From Longispora fulva (GTDB taxonomy: Bacteria; Actinomycetota; Actinomycetes; Mycobacteriales; Micromonosporaceae): 64,000 bases of DNA. This document shows positions 43,039 to 52,683 of the stretch, one piece after another. Under the pieces are notes generated by a model, which worked only from the letters and a program-made list of their open reading frames with translations, searched no databases and had not been told where the DNA came from. The DNA lies in the NCBI RefSeq assembly GCF_015751905.1, contig NZ_JADOUF010000001.1:7812001-7876000 (forward strand), in the 5' to 3' direction. How positions within the stretch are numbered: the first letter of the stretch is position 1; each line of letters begins with the position of its first letter. Both the position numbers and the translations under genes were made by a program.

Positions 43039-44148
43039 GTGCGTGCGGATGTGACCATCGTCAGTGACCTGTTGGAAGCCCGACTGTTGGCTCCCGAACC
43101 ACACGAGGCGGTCCGGGTCGCGTTGGTAGTCCCGCTGTCGGGAACATTGGGCATGGTCGGGCCCGGCGCGGTCAACTGCGCGAAGCTCGCGGTCGCCGAA
43201 CTCAACGCCGGGGCCGGCATTCTGGGCCGTCCGGTGGAACTCGTCCTCGTCGACGGCGGCCGGTCGCCGGCGGAGGTGACCGCCGACGTGATGGGGCTGG
43301 TGGAGGCTGGCGCGGTGCGCGCGCTGGTCGGCTCGCACGCCAGCGATGTGCGGATCGCGCTGAGCAGGGCGATCGGCGGCCGGCTGCCATTCGTGTACAC
43401 GCCGCCATACGAGGGCGGCGAGCACACCCCCGGGGTGTACCTGTCGGGTGAGACCCCCGAACGCCAGCTGCTCCCAGTGCTCCGCTGGTTCGTGGAGGTC
43501 CGGGGCCGGCGGCGCTGGGCGCTGGTCGGCAACGACTACGTCTGGCCGCGCCGGCTGCACGGTGCGGCTGCCGTGTACCTGAAGAGCTGTGCCGCCCAGG
43601 TGGTCACCGAGCGTTACGCGCCGCGTGGCCTGACGGATCCCGGTCCGCTGTTGCACGCGATCGCGGCGTCCCGGGCCGACGCCGTGCTGCTGACCCTGGT
43701 GGGCGCGGACCTGACGTTGTTCAACCGGGCGTTCGCCGCGAGCCCGCTCGCCGGCCGGGTGGTCAGGCTCGGCGCGGCCCTGGAGGAGAACGGGCTGCTG
43801 GGGGCCGGTGGCGACGACACGGGCGAGCTGTACGCGTCGATGGGTTTCTTCGCGTCGATGGCCACGGACGCGTGCGCGGATTTCACGGAGCGCTACACCC
43901 GGCGTTTCGGGAGTCCGGCGCCGATGCTCAACGGGCACGCGGAGGCGGTGTACGGCGGAGTCCGGTTGTTGTCGGCGCTCGCCGAGCGGGCGCGTTCGTT
44001 GGATTCGGCTGAGATTGACGTCACATCGGATGGTGTGTCCATTATGGCGGGCCGGGGAATGCTGACCGTCACGCATCGTCATGTGGCCCAGTCCGTGCAC
44101 CTCGCGCGGGCGGACGGACTCGAGTTCGACGTCGTCAAAACTTTCTAG
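43039..44148 (+). CDS. AmiC/FmdD-like amide-binding protein, apparently cytosolic
   Basis: A 369-residue type I periplasmic-binding-fold protein, from GTG 43039. The domain starts VRVALVVPLSGTLGMVGPGA and continues with VRALVGSHASDVRIAL, PFVYTPPYEGGE, WALVGNDYVWPRRL and MLNGHAEAVYGG, closest to amide/urea-binding members. No signal peptide or lipobox is present, so it should stay in the cytosol, as Pseudomonas AmiC does when sensing amides for regulation. It is next to a permease and an amidase. Its ligand is inferred, not shown. Confidence 0.75.
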   Translation: MRADVTIVSDLLEARLLAPEPHEAVRVALVVPLSGTLGMVGPGAVNCAKLAVAELNAGAGILGRPVELVLVDGGRSPAEVTADVMGLVEAGAVRALVGSHASDVRIALSRAIGGRLPFVYTPPYEGGEHTPGVYLSGETPERQLLPVLRWFVEVRGRRRWALVGNDYVWPRRLHGAAAVYLKSCAAQVVTERYAPRGLTDPGPLLHAIAASRADAVLLTLVGADLTLFNRAFAASPLAGRVVRLGAALEENGLLGAGGDDTGELYASMGFFASMATDACADFTERYTRRFGSPAPMLNGHAEAVYGGVRLLSALAERARSLDSAEIDVTSDGVSIMAGRGMLTVTHRHVAQSVHLARADGLEFDVVKTF

Positions 44149-44192
44149 AGAAACCTTTTCTCTTTTAAGTAACCGGACTACTCTGCCGCGTT

Positions 44193-45590
44193 ATGACTAG
44201 CCAGCAACAGGGGCATTCCCTCGAAGAGTTCGGATACCCTCAGGAGCTCAGACGGTCGTTGAGCTTCACCGATCTCTTGTTCTACGGGCTCATCTTCATG
44301 GTCCCGATCGCGCCGTTCGCCATTTTCGGCCAGGTTTATCAGGCCTCCGGTGGAATGGTCGCCCTCGCCTACGTCATCGGCGCCGTCGCGATGATGTTCA
44401 CGGCGCTGTCCTACGCGCAGATGTCCAAGGCGTTCCCCATGGCGGGCTCCGTCTACACCTACGCGGGTCGCGGGATCGGCGCTCCGGTCGGCTTCCTCGC
44501 CGGCTGGGCGATCCTGCTGGACTACATCCTGGTGCCCGGCCTGCTGTACCTGGTGGCCTCGATCGCCATGCACGCGACGATCAGCGCCATCCCGGTCTGG
44601 GCCTGGCTGATCGTGTTCGTCGCGGTGAACACCGCGGTCAACTACCTGGGCATCAAGCTCACGGCCACGGTCACCAAGGTGCTGCTCATCGGTGAGCTCA
44701 TCGTCCTGGCGATCTTCCTGGTGGTCGGGTTCGTCGCGCTGGCGCAGGGCAAGGGCAACGGGAAGGCGTTCGGCGCCCTGTTCGAGAGCGGCACCTTCTC
44801 CTGGCCGCTGATCTTCGGCGCCGTGTCGGTCGCCGCGCTGTCCTTCCTGGGCTTCGACGGCATCGCGATGTTGTCCGAGGAGAACAAGGGCAACGAGCGC
44901 CAGATCGGCCGCTCGATGATCGCGGCGCTGGCGATGGCCGGTCTGCTGTTCTTCGTCCAGACCTGGGTCGCGTCCCTGTTCGTCACCGACCCGGCGGCCC
45001 TGATCGCGAAGGGCGACGCCGACGGGGTCGCCTTCTACAGCGCGGCGGAGGCCGCCGGCGGCCACTGGCTCGCCGTGCTGACCGCCGTCACCACCGCCAT
45101 CGCGTGGGGCTTCGCCGACTCCCTCGTCGCCCAGGTCGCCACGTCCCGGCTGATCTTCGCGATGGCCCGCGACCGGCAGTTGCCCTCGTTCCTGGCCAGG
45201 ATCAACGTCCGGCGCGGCGTGCCCGGCAACGCGATCCTGCTGGTCAGCGCCATCTCGCTGGCGCTGGGCCTGTTCATGAGCACCCGGCCGGAGGGCATCG
45301 GCGACCTGAGCTCGATGATCAACTTCGGCGCGATGTTCGCGTTCCTGGTCCTGCACGTGTCGGTGATCTGGCACTTCCTGGTCAAGAAGAAGAGCAAGGA
45401 CTACCTGCGCCATCTGGTACTGCCGCTGATCGGCTTCGGCATCCTGGCCTACGTCATCGTCAACGCCAAGGTCGCGGCGACCCGACTGGGGGGTGCCTGG
45501 ATCCTGCTCGGAGTGGTTATCCTCATCGGCCTGTACGTCTTCGGTCGCCGGCCGAAGCTCTCCGGTCTCAGTGGTGAGGAATCGGCTTGA
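44193..45590 (+). CDS. APC family amino acid/amide permease
   Basis: A 465-residue protein from ATG 44193 with about 12 membrane helices. It has the APC start RRSLSFTDLLFYGLIFMVPI, PMAGSVYTYAGRGIG and FLGFDGIAMLSEENKG. With the amidase overlapping its end by 4 bases, its substrate is likely an amide or a related nitrogen source such as formamide, acetamide or an amino acid. The binding-protein gene ends 44 bases before. Confidence 0.85.
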   Translation: MTSQQQGHSLEEFGYPQELRRSLSFTDLLFYGLIFMVPIAPFAIFGQVYQASGGMVALAYVIGAVAMMFTALSYAQMSKAFPMAGSVYTYAGRGIGAPVGFLAGWAILLDYILVPGLLYLVASIAMHATISAIPVWAWLIVFVAVNTAVNYLGIKLTATVTKVLLIGELIVLAIFLVVGFVALAQGKGNGKAFGALFESGTFSWPLIFGAVSVAALSFLGFDGIAMLSEENKGNERQIGRSMIAALAMAGLLFFVQTWVASLFVTDPAALIAKGDADGVAFYSAAEAAGGHWLAVLTAVTTAIAWGFADSLVAQVATSRLIFAMARDRQLPSFLARINVRRGVPGNAILLVSAISLALGLFMSTRPEGIGDLSSMINFGAMFAFLVLHVSVIWHFLVKKKSKDYLRHLVLPLIGFGILAYVIVNAKVAATRLGGAWILLGVVILIGLYVFGRRPKLSGLSGEESA

Positions 45591-46585
45591 ACCTCGTGAC
45601 CTACCGGCCCACGCCGGAGGACTACGCGTACACGTTCGGCGGCCGGGCCCCCGTGGCCCGGCTCCGGGCCGGTGACGCCCTGTCCGTCTACACCGAGGAC
45701 TGCTTCGGCGGCAAGGTGCTGGGCTATGACGACTTCCCCTCCCAGGTGTGCGAGTTCCCGTACCTGAACCCGGTCACCGGGCCGTTCCACGTGGAGGGCG
45801 CGGAGCCCGGCGACACCCTCGCCGTGCACTTCGTGTCGATCACCCCGGCCCGGGACCGGGCGGTGTCGACCACGTTCCCGCACTTCGGGGCCCTGACGTC
45901 GACGTCGCACACGGCGTCGTTGCAGCCCCCGCTCGAAGAGCGGATCTGGGTGTACGAGCTGGACGTGGCCAAGGGGATCGCCCGCTACTCGGCGCGCAAC
46001 AGCGACTACACGGTCGACCTGCCGCTGGACCCGATGCACGGCACGGTCGGGGTGGCCCCGGCGGCGTTCGAGTCCCGGATGACGATCACCCCGGACGCGC
46101 ACGGCGGGAACATGGACAGCCCGGAGCTGCGCGCGGGCGTGACGGCGTACTTCGGGGTCAACGTCCCCGGCGCGCTGTTCGCCCTCGGCGACGGGCACGC
46201 CCGGCAGGGCCACGGCGAGGTGTGCGGCACGGCCGTGGAGTCGGCGATGAACACGGTCGTGGTCGTGGACGTGATCAAGGGCCAGGCCACGCCGTGGCCG
46301 CGCCTGGAGTCCGACAACGCGATCATGTCCACCGGGTCGGCGCGGCCGCTGGAGGACGCGTACCGGATCAGCCAGCACGACCTGGTCACCTGGGTGAGCG
46401 GGCTGACCGGGCTGGACACCCTCGACGCGTACCAGCTCGTCAGCCAGGCCGGCGAGGCGCCGGTCGGCAACGTGTGCGACCCGAACTACACAATGCTGGC
46501 CAAGATCGAAAAGTCCGTCTTGCGGGGGGCGCTCCCGTACCACGGGGTGCACGACAGACTCCGGGCTGTTGCTGCGAGGATCTGA
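45587..46585 (+). CDS. Acetamidase/formamidase
   Basis: A 332-residue protein from TTG overlapping the permease stop (TTGA). FmdA/AmdA family features: AEPGDTLAVHFVSITP, HGTVGVAPA, HGGNMDSPELRAG and LGDGHARQGHGEVCGTA. These enzymes hydrolyse short amides to ammonia and acid. The family's usual length is about 310-410. It would supply nitrogen from the amide carried by the upstream permease. Confidence 0.9.
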   Translation: MNLVTYRPTPEDYAYTFGGRAPVARLRAGDALSVYTEDCFGGKVLGYDDFPSQVCEFPYLNPVTGPFHVEGAEPGDTLAVHFVSITPARDRAVSTTFPHFGALTSTSHTASLQPPLEERIWVYELDVAKGIARYSARNSDYTVDLPLDPMHGTVGVAPAAFESRMTITPDAHGGNMDSPELRAGVTAYFGVNVPGALFALGDGHARQGHGEVCGTAVESAMNTVVVVDVIKGQATPWPRLESDNAIMSTGSARPLEDAYRISQHDLVTWVSGLTGLDTLDAYQLVSQAGEAPVGNVCDPNYTMLAKIEKSVLRGALPYHGVHDRLRAVAARI

Positions 46586-46587
46586 AC

Positions 46588-47205
46588 GTGCCCCTAGGCG
46601 ATGACCTGTACCTGCTGGCCCACTCCAGCGAAGGCAAACCGTACGTCCATCTGCCCTCGCTGAGTGTCGGTCTGGCTACTGCCGTCCTGATCGAACTCAT
46701 GCTCGCGGGAAGGATCGGTGTCAGCGAGGGCCGGGTGATCGGCTACGAGCGGCGTCCGATCAACCTGTCCGTCGCGGACAGCGCCCTCGGCGCGATCTTC
46801 GCCGGCGCGAACCAGACGCCGAACTACTGGCTACGGGCCGTCGCCTCCGACAGCTACGACCGGATCTCCGGTGCGCTCACGGCCTCGGGTCTGCTCCGCA
46901 AGGTGCAGACCCGCAGGCTGGGCCTGGTCCCGGTCACCCGGATCCAGCCGGTCGACCCGGAGATGGCCGTCCGGATCCGCGCCCGGCTGCGCTACGCCCT
47001 GCGCGGCCCGGACGAGGTCCCGGTCGCCGACGCGGCCCTGTGCGCCATCGTCGGCATCGTCGGGCTGGAGAGCCGGGTGTTCCTCGACGGCCTGCCCAAC
47101 GGCCACCTCGCCGCCGTGTCGGCCGGGCTGCACCCGATGCTCCGGGCGATCCTCGGTGCCGCCGAGCACGAGATCGCGCAGGCGGCGATGTCGGCGTACC
47201 GCTAG
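46588..47205 (+). CDS. GPP34 family phosphoprotein
   Basis: A 205-residue protein from GTG 46588, 2 bases after the formamidase stop. It fits the GPP34 (Golgi phosphoprotein 3-like) pattern common in actinobacteria: LGDDLYLLAHSSEG, ATAVLIELMLAGRI, a hairpin and a helical C-terminus with DEVPVADAALCAIVGIVGL. Bacterial members are of unknown function. Tight spacing may reflect cotranscription rather than a shared role. Confidence 0.88.
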   Translation: MPLGDDLYLLAHSSEGKPYVHLPSLSVGLATAVLIELMLAGRIGVSEGRVIGYERRPINLSVADSALGAIFAGANQTPNYWLRAVASDSYDRISGALTASGLLRKVQTRRLGLVPVTRIQPVDPEMAVRIRARLRYALRGPDEVPVADAALCAIVGIVGLESRVFLDGLPNGHLAAVSAGLHPMLRAILGAAEHEIAQAAMSAYR

Positions 47206-47214
47206 GTTGGTCAC

Positions 47215-47652
47215 GTGAGCGCGTACGAGATCGACGACGACCCGGCCCGGATCGACCGCGACGCGGCCTGGGCGTTCCTCTCCCAGCACGCGTACTGGGG
47301 CCGGTGGCGCACCCGCGAGGTCTTCGACCGCCAGCTCGACCGCGCCTGGCGGCTCGTCGGCGTCTACGAACGGGAGTCGGGTCGGATGGTCGGCTTCGCC
47401 AGGGCGACCTCCGACGGCGAAGCCCTCGCCTACCTCGGCGACGTGTACGTCGAGCCCGAGCACCGGGGTGCGGGGCTGGGCCGGGCGCTGGTCACCAAGA
47501 TGCTCGAAGAGGGGCCGGGGGCGGACTTCCGCTGGATGTTGCACACGTCCGACATGCACCCGCTGTACGCGAAGCTGGGCTTCCGCGCCCCGGACCACAC
47601 GTACATGGAACGCCCGGCGTCCCCGAACCTCGGCCCCCGCCTGGTGCCCTAG
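47215..47652 (+). CDS. GNAT family acetyltransferase
   Basis: A 145-residue protein from GTG 47215; TAGGTT at 47203-47208 would produce a leaderless message. Acetyl-CoA site in YVEPEHRGAGLGRALVTKML (about residues 80-99), preceded by ALAYLGDV, and ending KLGFRAPDHTYMERP. Substrate unknown. It converges on and overlaps the Uma2 gene end by 4 bases. Confidence 0.88.
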   Translation: MSAYEIDDDPARIDRDAAWAFLSQHAYWGRWRTREVFDRQLDRAWRLVGVYERESGRMVGFARATSDGEALAYLGDVYVEPEHRGAGLGRALVTKMLEEGPGADFRWMLHTSDMHPLYAKLGFRAPDHTYMERPASPNLGPRLVP

Positions 47653-48263
47653 AGGTCCACTGCGCGGACGAGCGGGGCCAGGTCGAGGTCGATGGGCCAC
47701 GGAGCGTCCAGCGTGAGGTGATCGGTGAACTTTCCGATCTCGACGTAGATGCCCGTGGCGGGGTCGATCTCGTGGGCGGTGATGAGGAGCCCGTCCTCGG
47801 TCTCGATCCGCCAGAACCACGGGATGCCGTATTCCGCGTAGTGCCGGGGCTTCAGGATGCGATCCATGCTCCGACTGCCCGGTGAGACGATCTCGACAGC
47901 GAGCAGCACCTCGTGCACCTCGAACTGGGCTCTGGTGCGACCGGCGACCGCTTCGGCCTTCACCGCGAGGATGTCCGGGATGTAGCGCAGCCGTGGCGCG
48001 AGCTTGATCTCGACACCTTGGGTCACGTGGAATTCGGCCGGCGCGGTTTGGAAGAGGGCCGCTCCCAGCAGCATCGCAAGGGATTGGTGTGCGTGGGTCG
48101 GGCTCGGGGTCACGTGCAGAACTCCATCGATCAGCTCGCGGCGGACGCCGTCCAGCGGGAGCGAGTCGTACTCCTCCGGAGTCATGCCGTCGCTCAGGTA
48201 GTGCTCGAGCGCCAGGGCCATGTCGAAGTCCTCGTCTCGGGGGGCGTGCAGTTCTTCGGACAC
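47649..48263 (-). CDS. Uma2 family restriction endonuclease-like protein
   Basis: A 204-residue protein from ATG 48263. The Uma2/DUF820 core shows REL IDGVLHVTPSPTHAHQ, YIPDILAVK and LAVEIVSPGSRSMDRILK, the PD-(D/E)xK-type residues. The family is spread in cyanobacteria and actinobacteria with no proven role. It is alone on the minus strand between the GNAT gene and the leuS leader. Confidence 0.88.
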   Translation of the reverse strand: MSEELHAPRDEDFDMALALEHYLSDGMTPEEYDSLPLDGVRRELIDGVLHVTPSPTHAHQSLAMLLGAALFQTAPAEFHVTQGVEIKLAPRLRYIPDILAVKAEAVAGRTRAQFEVHEVLLAVEIVSPGSRSMDRILKPRHYAEYGIPWFWRIETEDGLLITAHEIDPATGIYVEIGKFTDHLTLDAPWPIDLDLAPLVRAVDL

Positions 48264-48341
48264 CTGTTCGTCCTCCCCGTCACGTTAGTCGGGTTTCGTC
48301 CATGATCGCCACTGGGTCGCCGTCGGTTTGACCCTCCACGC

Positions 48342-48347
48342 TATGAT
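48342..48347 (+). promoter_or_regulatory. -10 box of the leuS transcript
   Basis: TATGAT at 48342-48347 lies 6 bases before the ATG of the leader peptide, so transcription would start at or one base before that ATG (a leaderless leader ORF). No good -35 is seen at the expected distance. Confidence 0.5.
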
Positions 48348-48353
48348 GCCATC

Positions 48354-48392
48354 ATGACCGGGTTCTTCCTGCTCCTTAGCGAGCCGTGCTGA
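48354..48392 (+). CDS. leuS leader peptide
   Basis: A 12-codon ORF encoding MTGFFLLLSEPC. Codons 6-8 are CTG CTC CTT, three consecutive leucines of three different codons. The stop lies in the 5' arm region of a hairpin (48383-48391/48403-48411) that precedes an intrinsic terminator. Such peptides sense charged tRNA-Leu through ribosome stalling. Confidence 0.7.
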   Translation: MTGFFLLLSEPC

Positions 48393-48438
48393 CGGGTCCA
48401 ACCAGCACGGCGCCCCCTCCTGTGTGAGGGGTTTTTTT
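48383..48438 (+). terminator. Attenuator of leuS: hairpin plus intrinsic terminator
   Basis: A perfect 9-bp stem pairs 48383-48391 with 48403-48411. It is followed by a 6-bp stem (CCCCTC at 48414-48419, GAGGGG at 48426-48431) and seven T at 48432-48438, a proper intrinsic terminator 63 bases before the leuS start. The first stem overlaps the last three codons of the leader peptide. I do not find an obvious classical antiterminator pairing, so the exact switch is open. Confidence 0.72.
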
Positions 48439-48500
48439 ATGCCCGAAGCCCGGGGACCGGGCGCGACGACACGTCCGACCGCAATCCACAGGTGGAGACA

Positions 48501-51320
48501 ATGAGCGAGACAGACACCCCGGCCTTCCGGTACACCGCGGCCATGGCCCAGGACATCGAGCTGCGCTGGCAGGAGATCTGGGCCGCCAACGGCACCTTCC
48601 ACGCGCCCAACCCGACCGGCGAGCTGGCGGACCCGGCCCACCCGCGCGCGCACGCCCCGAAGCTGTTCGTCCTGGACATGTTCCCGTTCCCGTCGGGGGC
48701 CGGCCTGCACGTCGGGCACCCGCTGGGCTACATCGCCACGGACGTCTACTCCCGGTTCCAGCGGATGGCGGGCTTCAACGTGCTGCACCCGATGGGCTTC
48801 GACTCGTTCGGGCTGCCGACGGAGCAGTACGCGGTGCAGACCGGCACGCACCCGCAGATCACCACGGACCGCAACATCATCCGGTACAAGCAGCAGCTGC
48901 GCCGGCTGGGCCTGGGCTACGACGAGCGGCGCTCGTTCGCGACCACGGACCCGGAGTACTACCGCTGGACCCAGTGGATCTTCCTGAAGTGCTTCACCTC
49001 GTGGTACGACCCGGAGCAGGACAAGGCGCGCCCGATCGACACCCTGGTCGAGAAGCTGTCGGCCGAGCCGGGCTGGGCGGAGAAGTCCGCGGGGGAGCGC
49101 CGGCAGGCGATCGACGAGCACCGCCTGGCGTATGTCTCGCACGCGCCGGTCAACTGGTGCCCGGGCCTGGGCACGGTGCTGGCCAACGAGGAGATCACCT
49201 CCGAGGGTCGTTCCGAGCGGGGCAACTTCCCGGTCTTCAAGCGCAACCTGAAGCAGTGGATGATGCGGATCACCGCGTACGGTGACCGGCTGCTGACCGA
49301 CCTGGAGGCGCTGGACTGGCCCGAGTCGGTCAAGACGATGCAGCGCACCTGGATCGGCAAGTCCACGGGCGCGCACGTCGACTTCGCCTCCCCGGCCGGG
49401 GACATCCGGGTGTTCACCACCCGGCCGGACACCCTGTTCGGCGCGACGTACATGGTGCTGGCCCCCGAGCACGAGCTGGTCGACGCGCTGGTGCCGGACG
49501 CGTGGCCGACGGGCGTCGGTGAGCGGTGGACCGGGGGGCACGCGACCCCGGCGGAGGCCGTGGCGGCGTACCGGAAGTTCGCGGCGACGAAGAGCGACCT
49601 GGAGCGCCAGACCGAGGGCAAGGACAAGACCGGCGTCTTCACCGGCGCGTACGGCACCAACCCGGTCAACGGCGCCGAGGTGCCGATCTTCATCGCGGAC
49701 TACGTGCTGGCCGGCTACGGCACCGGCGCGATCATGGCCGTGCCGGCGCAGGACACCCGGGACTGGGAGTTCGCCGAGGCGTTCGGCCTGCCGATCGTCC
49801 GCACGGTTCAGCCGCCCGCCGACTGGGAGAACGGTCCGTTCACCGGCGACGGCGTCGCGATCAACAGCGCCACACCCGAGGGCTTCACCGGTGGCCCCGC
49901 CGTCAGCCTGGACGGGCTGGCCGTCGCCGAAGCCAAGGCGAGGATCATCACCTGGCTGGAGGAGACCGGGCGCGGGGTCGGCGCGACCACGTTCCGGCTG
50001 CGCGACTGGCTGTTCAGCCGCCAGCGGTACTGGGGCGAGCCGTTCCCGATCGTCTACGACGCCGAGGGCTTCGCGCACGCGGTCCCCGAGTCGATGCTGC
50101 CGGTCGTGCTGCCCGAGATCGACGACTTCTCGCCGAAGACGTTCGAGGCCGACGACGCGAACAGCTCGCCGGAGCCGCCGCTGGGTCGGGCCACCGACTG
50201 GATCACGGTCGAGATGGACCTGGGCGACGGCGTGCAGACGTACACCCGTGAGACGAACACGATGCCCAACTGGGCGGGTTCCTGCTGGTACGAGATGCGG
50301 TACCTGGACCCGGCCAACGCCGAGGCGTTCGTGGGCGCGGAGAACGAAGAGTTCTGGATGGGTCCGAGGTCCGAGGGCGACCCGGGCGGCGCGGACCTGT
50401 ACGTCGGCGGCGTCGAGCACGCAGTCCTGCACCTGCTGTACGCGCGATTCTGGCAGAAGGTCGTCCACGACCTGGGCTACGTCTCCGCCAAGGAGCCTTT
50501 CCGCCGGCTGTTCAACCAGGGCTACGTCGACGCCTACGTGTTCCGTGACAGCCGCGAGTTCCCGGTCGAGGCCTCCGAGGTCGTCGAGCGCGACGGGAAG
50601 TACTTCTTCGGGGACGAGGAGGTCAGGCGCAGCTACGGCAAGATGGGCAAGTCCCTGAAGAACGTGGTGACCCCCGACAGCATGTGCGAGGAGTACGGCG
50701 CGGACACCTTCCGGGTGTACGAGATGTCGATGGGCCCGCTGGACGTCAACCGCCCGTGGGAGACCCGGGCGGTGGTCGGCGCGCAGCGGTTCCTGCAGCG
50801 GGTGTGGCGGCTGGTGATCGACGAGGAGTCCGGCGAGATCCGGGTGGGCGACGCCCCGGCCGACGACGAGACCCGCAGGCTGCTGCACAAGACGATCGAC
50901 GGCGTGCGCGGCGACACCACGGAGCTGCGCTTCAACACCGCGATCGCCAAGCTGATCGGGCTGACCAACCACGTCACCGGGCTGGCCGTGCCGCCCCGCG
51001 AGGTCGTGGAGCCGCTGGTGCTGATGGTGTCGCCGTTCGCGCCGCACCTGGCCGAGGAGCTGTGGACCCGGCTGGGCCACGACGGCGGGCTGTCCTACGT
51101 GGACTTCCCCGTGGCGGACCCGGCCCAGCTGGTCGCCGACACGGTGACCTACCCGGTGCAGGTCAACGGCAAGGTCCGTGGCCGGATCGAGGTGGCGGCC
51201 GACCTGCCGGAGGCCGAGGTGCAGGCCGCCGCGCTGGCGGAGATCGCGTCCAGCCTGGACGGTCGTACCCCGAAGAAGGTCATCGTGGTCAAGGGTCGGA
51301 TGGTCTCGGTCGTCGTCTAG
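48501..51320 (+). CDS. leuS: Leucyl-tRNA synthetase
   Basis: A 939-residue class I synthetase from ATG 48501 (GGTGGAG 3 bases before; a GTG 9 bases upstream is possible). HIGH motif HVGHPLGY follows PFPSGAGL (about residues 56-71). The editing (CP1) domain covers about residues 245-440 with [19 protein letters not shown] and [20 protein letters not shown] appears as KMGKS, about residue 714. Anticodon-binding domain at the end. It charges tRNA-Leu; regulated by the upstream leader attenuator. Confidence 0.96.
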   Translation: MSETDTPAFRYTAAMAQDIELRWQEIWAANGTFHAPNPTGELADPAHPRAHAPKLFVLDMFPFPSGAGLHVGHPLGYIATDVYSRFQRMAGFNVLHPMGFDSFGLPTEQYAVQTGTHPQITTDRNIIRYKQQLRRLGLGYDERRSFATTDPEYYRWTQWIFLKCFTSWYDPEQDKARPIDTLVEKLSAEPGWAEKSAGERRQAIDEHRLAYVSHAPVNWCPGLGTVLANEEITSEGRSERGNFPVFKRNLKQWMMRITAYGDRLLTDLEALDWPESVKTMQRTWIGKSTGAHVDFASPAGDIRVFTTRPDTLFGATYMVLAPEHELVDALVPDAWPTGVGERWTGGHATPAEAVAAYRKFAATKSDLERQTEGKDKTGVFTGAYGTNPVNGAEVPIFIADYVLAGYGTGAIMAVPAQDTRDWEFAEAFGLPIVRTVQPPADWENGPFTGDGVAINSATPEGFTGGPAVSLDGLAVAEAKARIITWLEETGRGVGATTFRLRDWLFSRQRYWGEPFPIVYDAEGFAHAVPESMLPVVLPEIDDFSPKTFEADDANSSPEPPLGRATDWITVEMDLGDGVQTYTRETNTMPNWAGSCWYEMRYLDPANAEAFVGAENEEFWMGPRSEGDPGGADLYVGGVEHAVLHLLYARFWQKVVHDLGYVSAKEPFRRLFNQGYVDAYVFRDSREFPVEASEVVERDGKYFFGDEEVRRSYGKMGKSLKNVVTPDSMCEEYGADTFRVYEMSMGPLDVNRPWETRAVVGAQRFLQRVWRLVIDEESGEIRVGDAPADDETRRLLHKTIDGVRGDTTELRFNTAIAKLIGLTNHVTGLAVPPREVVEPLVLMVSPFAPHLAEELWTRLGHDGGLSYVDFPVADPAQLVADTVTYPVQVNGKVRGRIEVAADLPEAEVQAAALAEIASSLDGRTPKKVIVVKGRMVSVVV

Positions 51321-51326
51321 CGGGTT

Positions 51327-51357
51327 CCCCGGGGAGGCCTTCGTGGCCTCTCCGGGG
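51327..51357. terminator. Hairpin after leuS
   Basis: A 13-bp stem with one G-U pair (51327-51339 and 51345-51357) and loop TTCGT, 6 bases after the leuS stop. It also lies just past the end of the minus-strand gene at 51364. Confidence 0.75.
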
Positions 51358-51363
51358 CGGGGT

Positions 51364-51729
51364 CTAGCCGCAGGCGATGTGGTAGACGCCGCCGACCCAC
51401 CAGCCGGACGGGGTCCGCTGCCAGATCCGGTACGCGTTGTCGGCCGAGCCGACGCACGTGTAGCTGGCGTGGTAGCCGGGCGTGCCGACCGTGATCCAGG
51501 TGCTGTCGTAGTTCAGCCGCTCGAACCGGTAGTACGCCGAGCCGTCCGCGCCGTTGGAGCAGGTGTAGTAGCCGGACGCGCTCAGCACGGGCGGATCGAC
51601 GACGACGTCGCCCTCGATCACGCCGCACCACGCGGCCTGGGCGGGGGTCGCGCCGGTCAGGGTGGCCACACCGGTGGCGGCCACGAGCGTGAGGCCGGCG
51701 AGCAGTCGGGTGAGGATCGTTCGGGTCAT
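51364..51729 (-). CDS. Small secreted Cys-containing protein
   Basis: A 121-residue protein from ATG 51729, with GAGGAGAG before it; a start further upstream would give a longer, polar N-terminus. Residues 1-32 are a signal peptide ending TPAQA, cleaved before AWCG. The mature part is rich in Tyr, Gly and Trp and has four Cys (in AWCG, YTCSN, YTCVG and the terminal IACG), which could form two disulfides. No known family. Similar small exported proteins are common in actinomycetes. Confidence 0.7.
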   Translation of the reverse strand: MTRTILTRLLAGLTLVAATGVATLTGATPAQAAWCGVIEGDVVVDPPVLSASGYYTCSNGADGSAYYRFERLNYDSTWITVGTPGYHASYTCVGSADNAYRIWQRTPSGWWVGGVYHIACG

Positions 51730-51805
51730 CGGGCTCTCCTCGGTCAGTCTGTCCACTATAGACAGCCGAGGGGAGCATATCGCCGGTGTTCGATGAAGTG
51801 AAGGA

Positions 51806-52639
51806 TCAGAACAGCGGGGACCTGTCCAGGGACGCCAGCCGCACCGCGCTCTCCTCGTCGACCGGGGTGTACACCACCATCCGGGTGTCCGGCGGGCTGG
51901 TGAGGGCCATGCCGGTCGAGTGCAGCCGGATCTCGCCGTCGGTCCTCGGGTGCCGGAACAGCTTGACCCGGGGCTCGTTGTCCGCGACGTCGTGCGCCGC
52001 CCACAGCCGGACGAACTCGGAGCTGCGGTCGCTCAGCCGGCGGATGAAGTCGGTCCACGCCGGCTCGCCGCCGTGCCGGCCGTACCCGGCGCGCAGGGTG
52101 GCCACCATCTTCGGCAGCTCGGCGTCGCGGTTCACGAACGGGCTGTTCGAGGGTCGGCACACCAGGGACTGCCAGAGCGCGTTGCGCTCCTCCACCGGGG
52201 CCCGCACGAGATTGGGGAACAGGCACTCGAAGGGGTCGTTCCAGGCCAGCAGGTCGTATCTGCTGTTGTTCACGCTCGCGGCGAGCGGGGCCAGCCCGTC
52301 GAGGATCAGCTGGACGGGCGGGGGCACGGCGACGTCGTCGGCCGGCAGCGGCGGCACCGAGGGGACGTCGGCGAGCCGGTAGAGGTGCAGCTTCTCGGCC
52401 TGGTCGAGGCACAGGGTGCGGGCGATCGCGTCGAGGACCTGGGCGCTGACGTTGATCGGCCGGCCCTGCTCCAGCCAGGTGTACCAGGTCACGCCCACCC
52501 CGGCGAGCTGGGCCACCTCCTCGCGGCGCAGCCCCGGCGTCCGGCGGCGGAAGCCCGGTGGCAGGCCGACGGTCTCGGGGCTGATCCGGTCGCGGCGCGT
52601 CTTCAGGAACGCTGCGAGGTCGGTGCGGCGGGTCGTCAT
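51806..52639 (-). CDS. XRE-family regulator with MmyB-like ligand domain
   Basis: A 277-residue protein from ATG 52639. Residues 8-75 are an HTH with RRTPGLRREEVAQLAGVGVTWYTWLE. The remainder is the MmyB-like domain (YDLLAWNDPFECLFPNL, RLWAAHDVADNEPRVKLFRHP, GMALTSPPDTRMVVYTP) that binds fatty-acid-like ligands in related proteins. It is divergent from the efflux gene at 52742 and its promoter spacer has two direct repeats, so it probably regulates that gene. Confidence 0.9.
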   Translation of the reverse strand: MTTRRTDLAAFLKTRRDRISPETVGLPPGFRRRTPGLRREEVAQLAGVGVTWYTWLEQGRPINVSAQVLDAIARTLCLDQAEKLHLYRLADVPSVPPLPADDVAVPPPVQLILDGLAPLAASVNNSRYDLLAWNDPFECLFPNLVRAPVEERNALWQSLVCRPSNSPFVNRDAELPKMVATLRAGYGRHGGEPAWTDFIRRLSDRSSEFVRLWAAHDVADNEPRVKLFRHPRTDGEIRLHSTGMALTSPPDTRMVVYTPVDEESAVRLASLDRSPLF

Positions 52640-52683
52640 GCCACCATGATGCGTGGTGGTGGGGAGCCGTGCCAGGTGGTGTT

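Noticed and set aside
48354-48438. T-box riboswitch before leuS
   Set aside because: No T-box consensus or specifier-loop architecture is seen; a Leu-rich ORF followed by a terminator explains the region better.
48285-51080. 931-codon open frame on the minus strand
   Set aside because: Shadow of leuS; it would also run through the leader and terminator of leuS.
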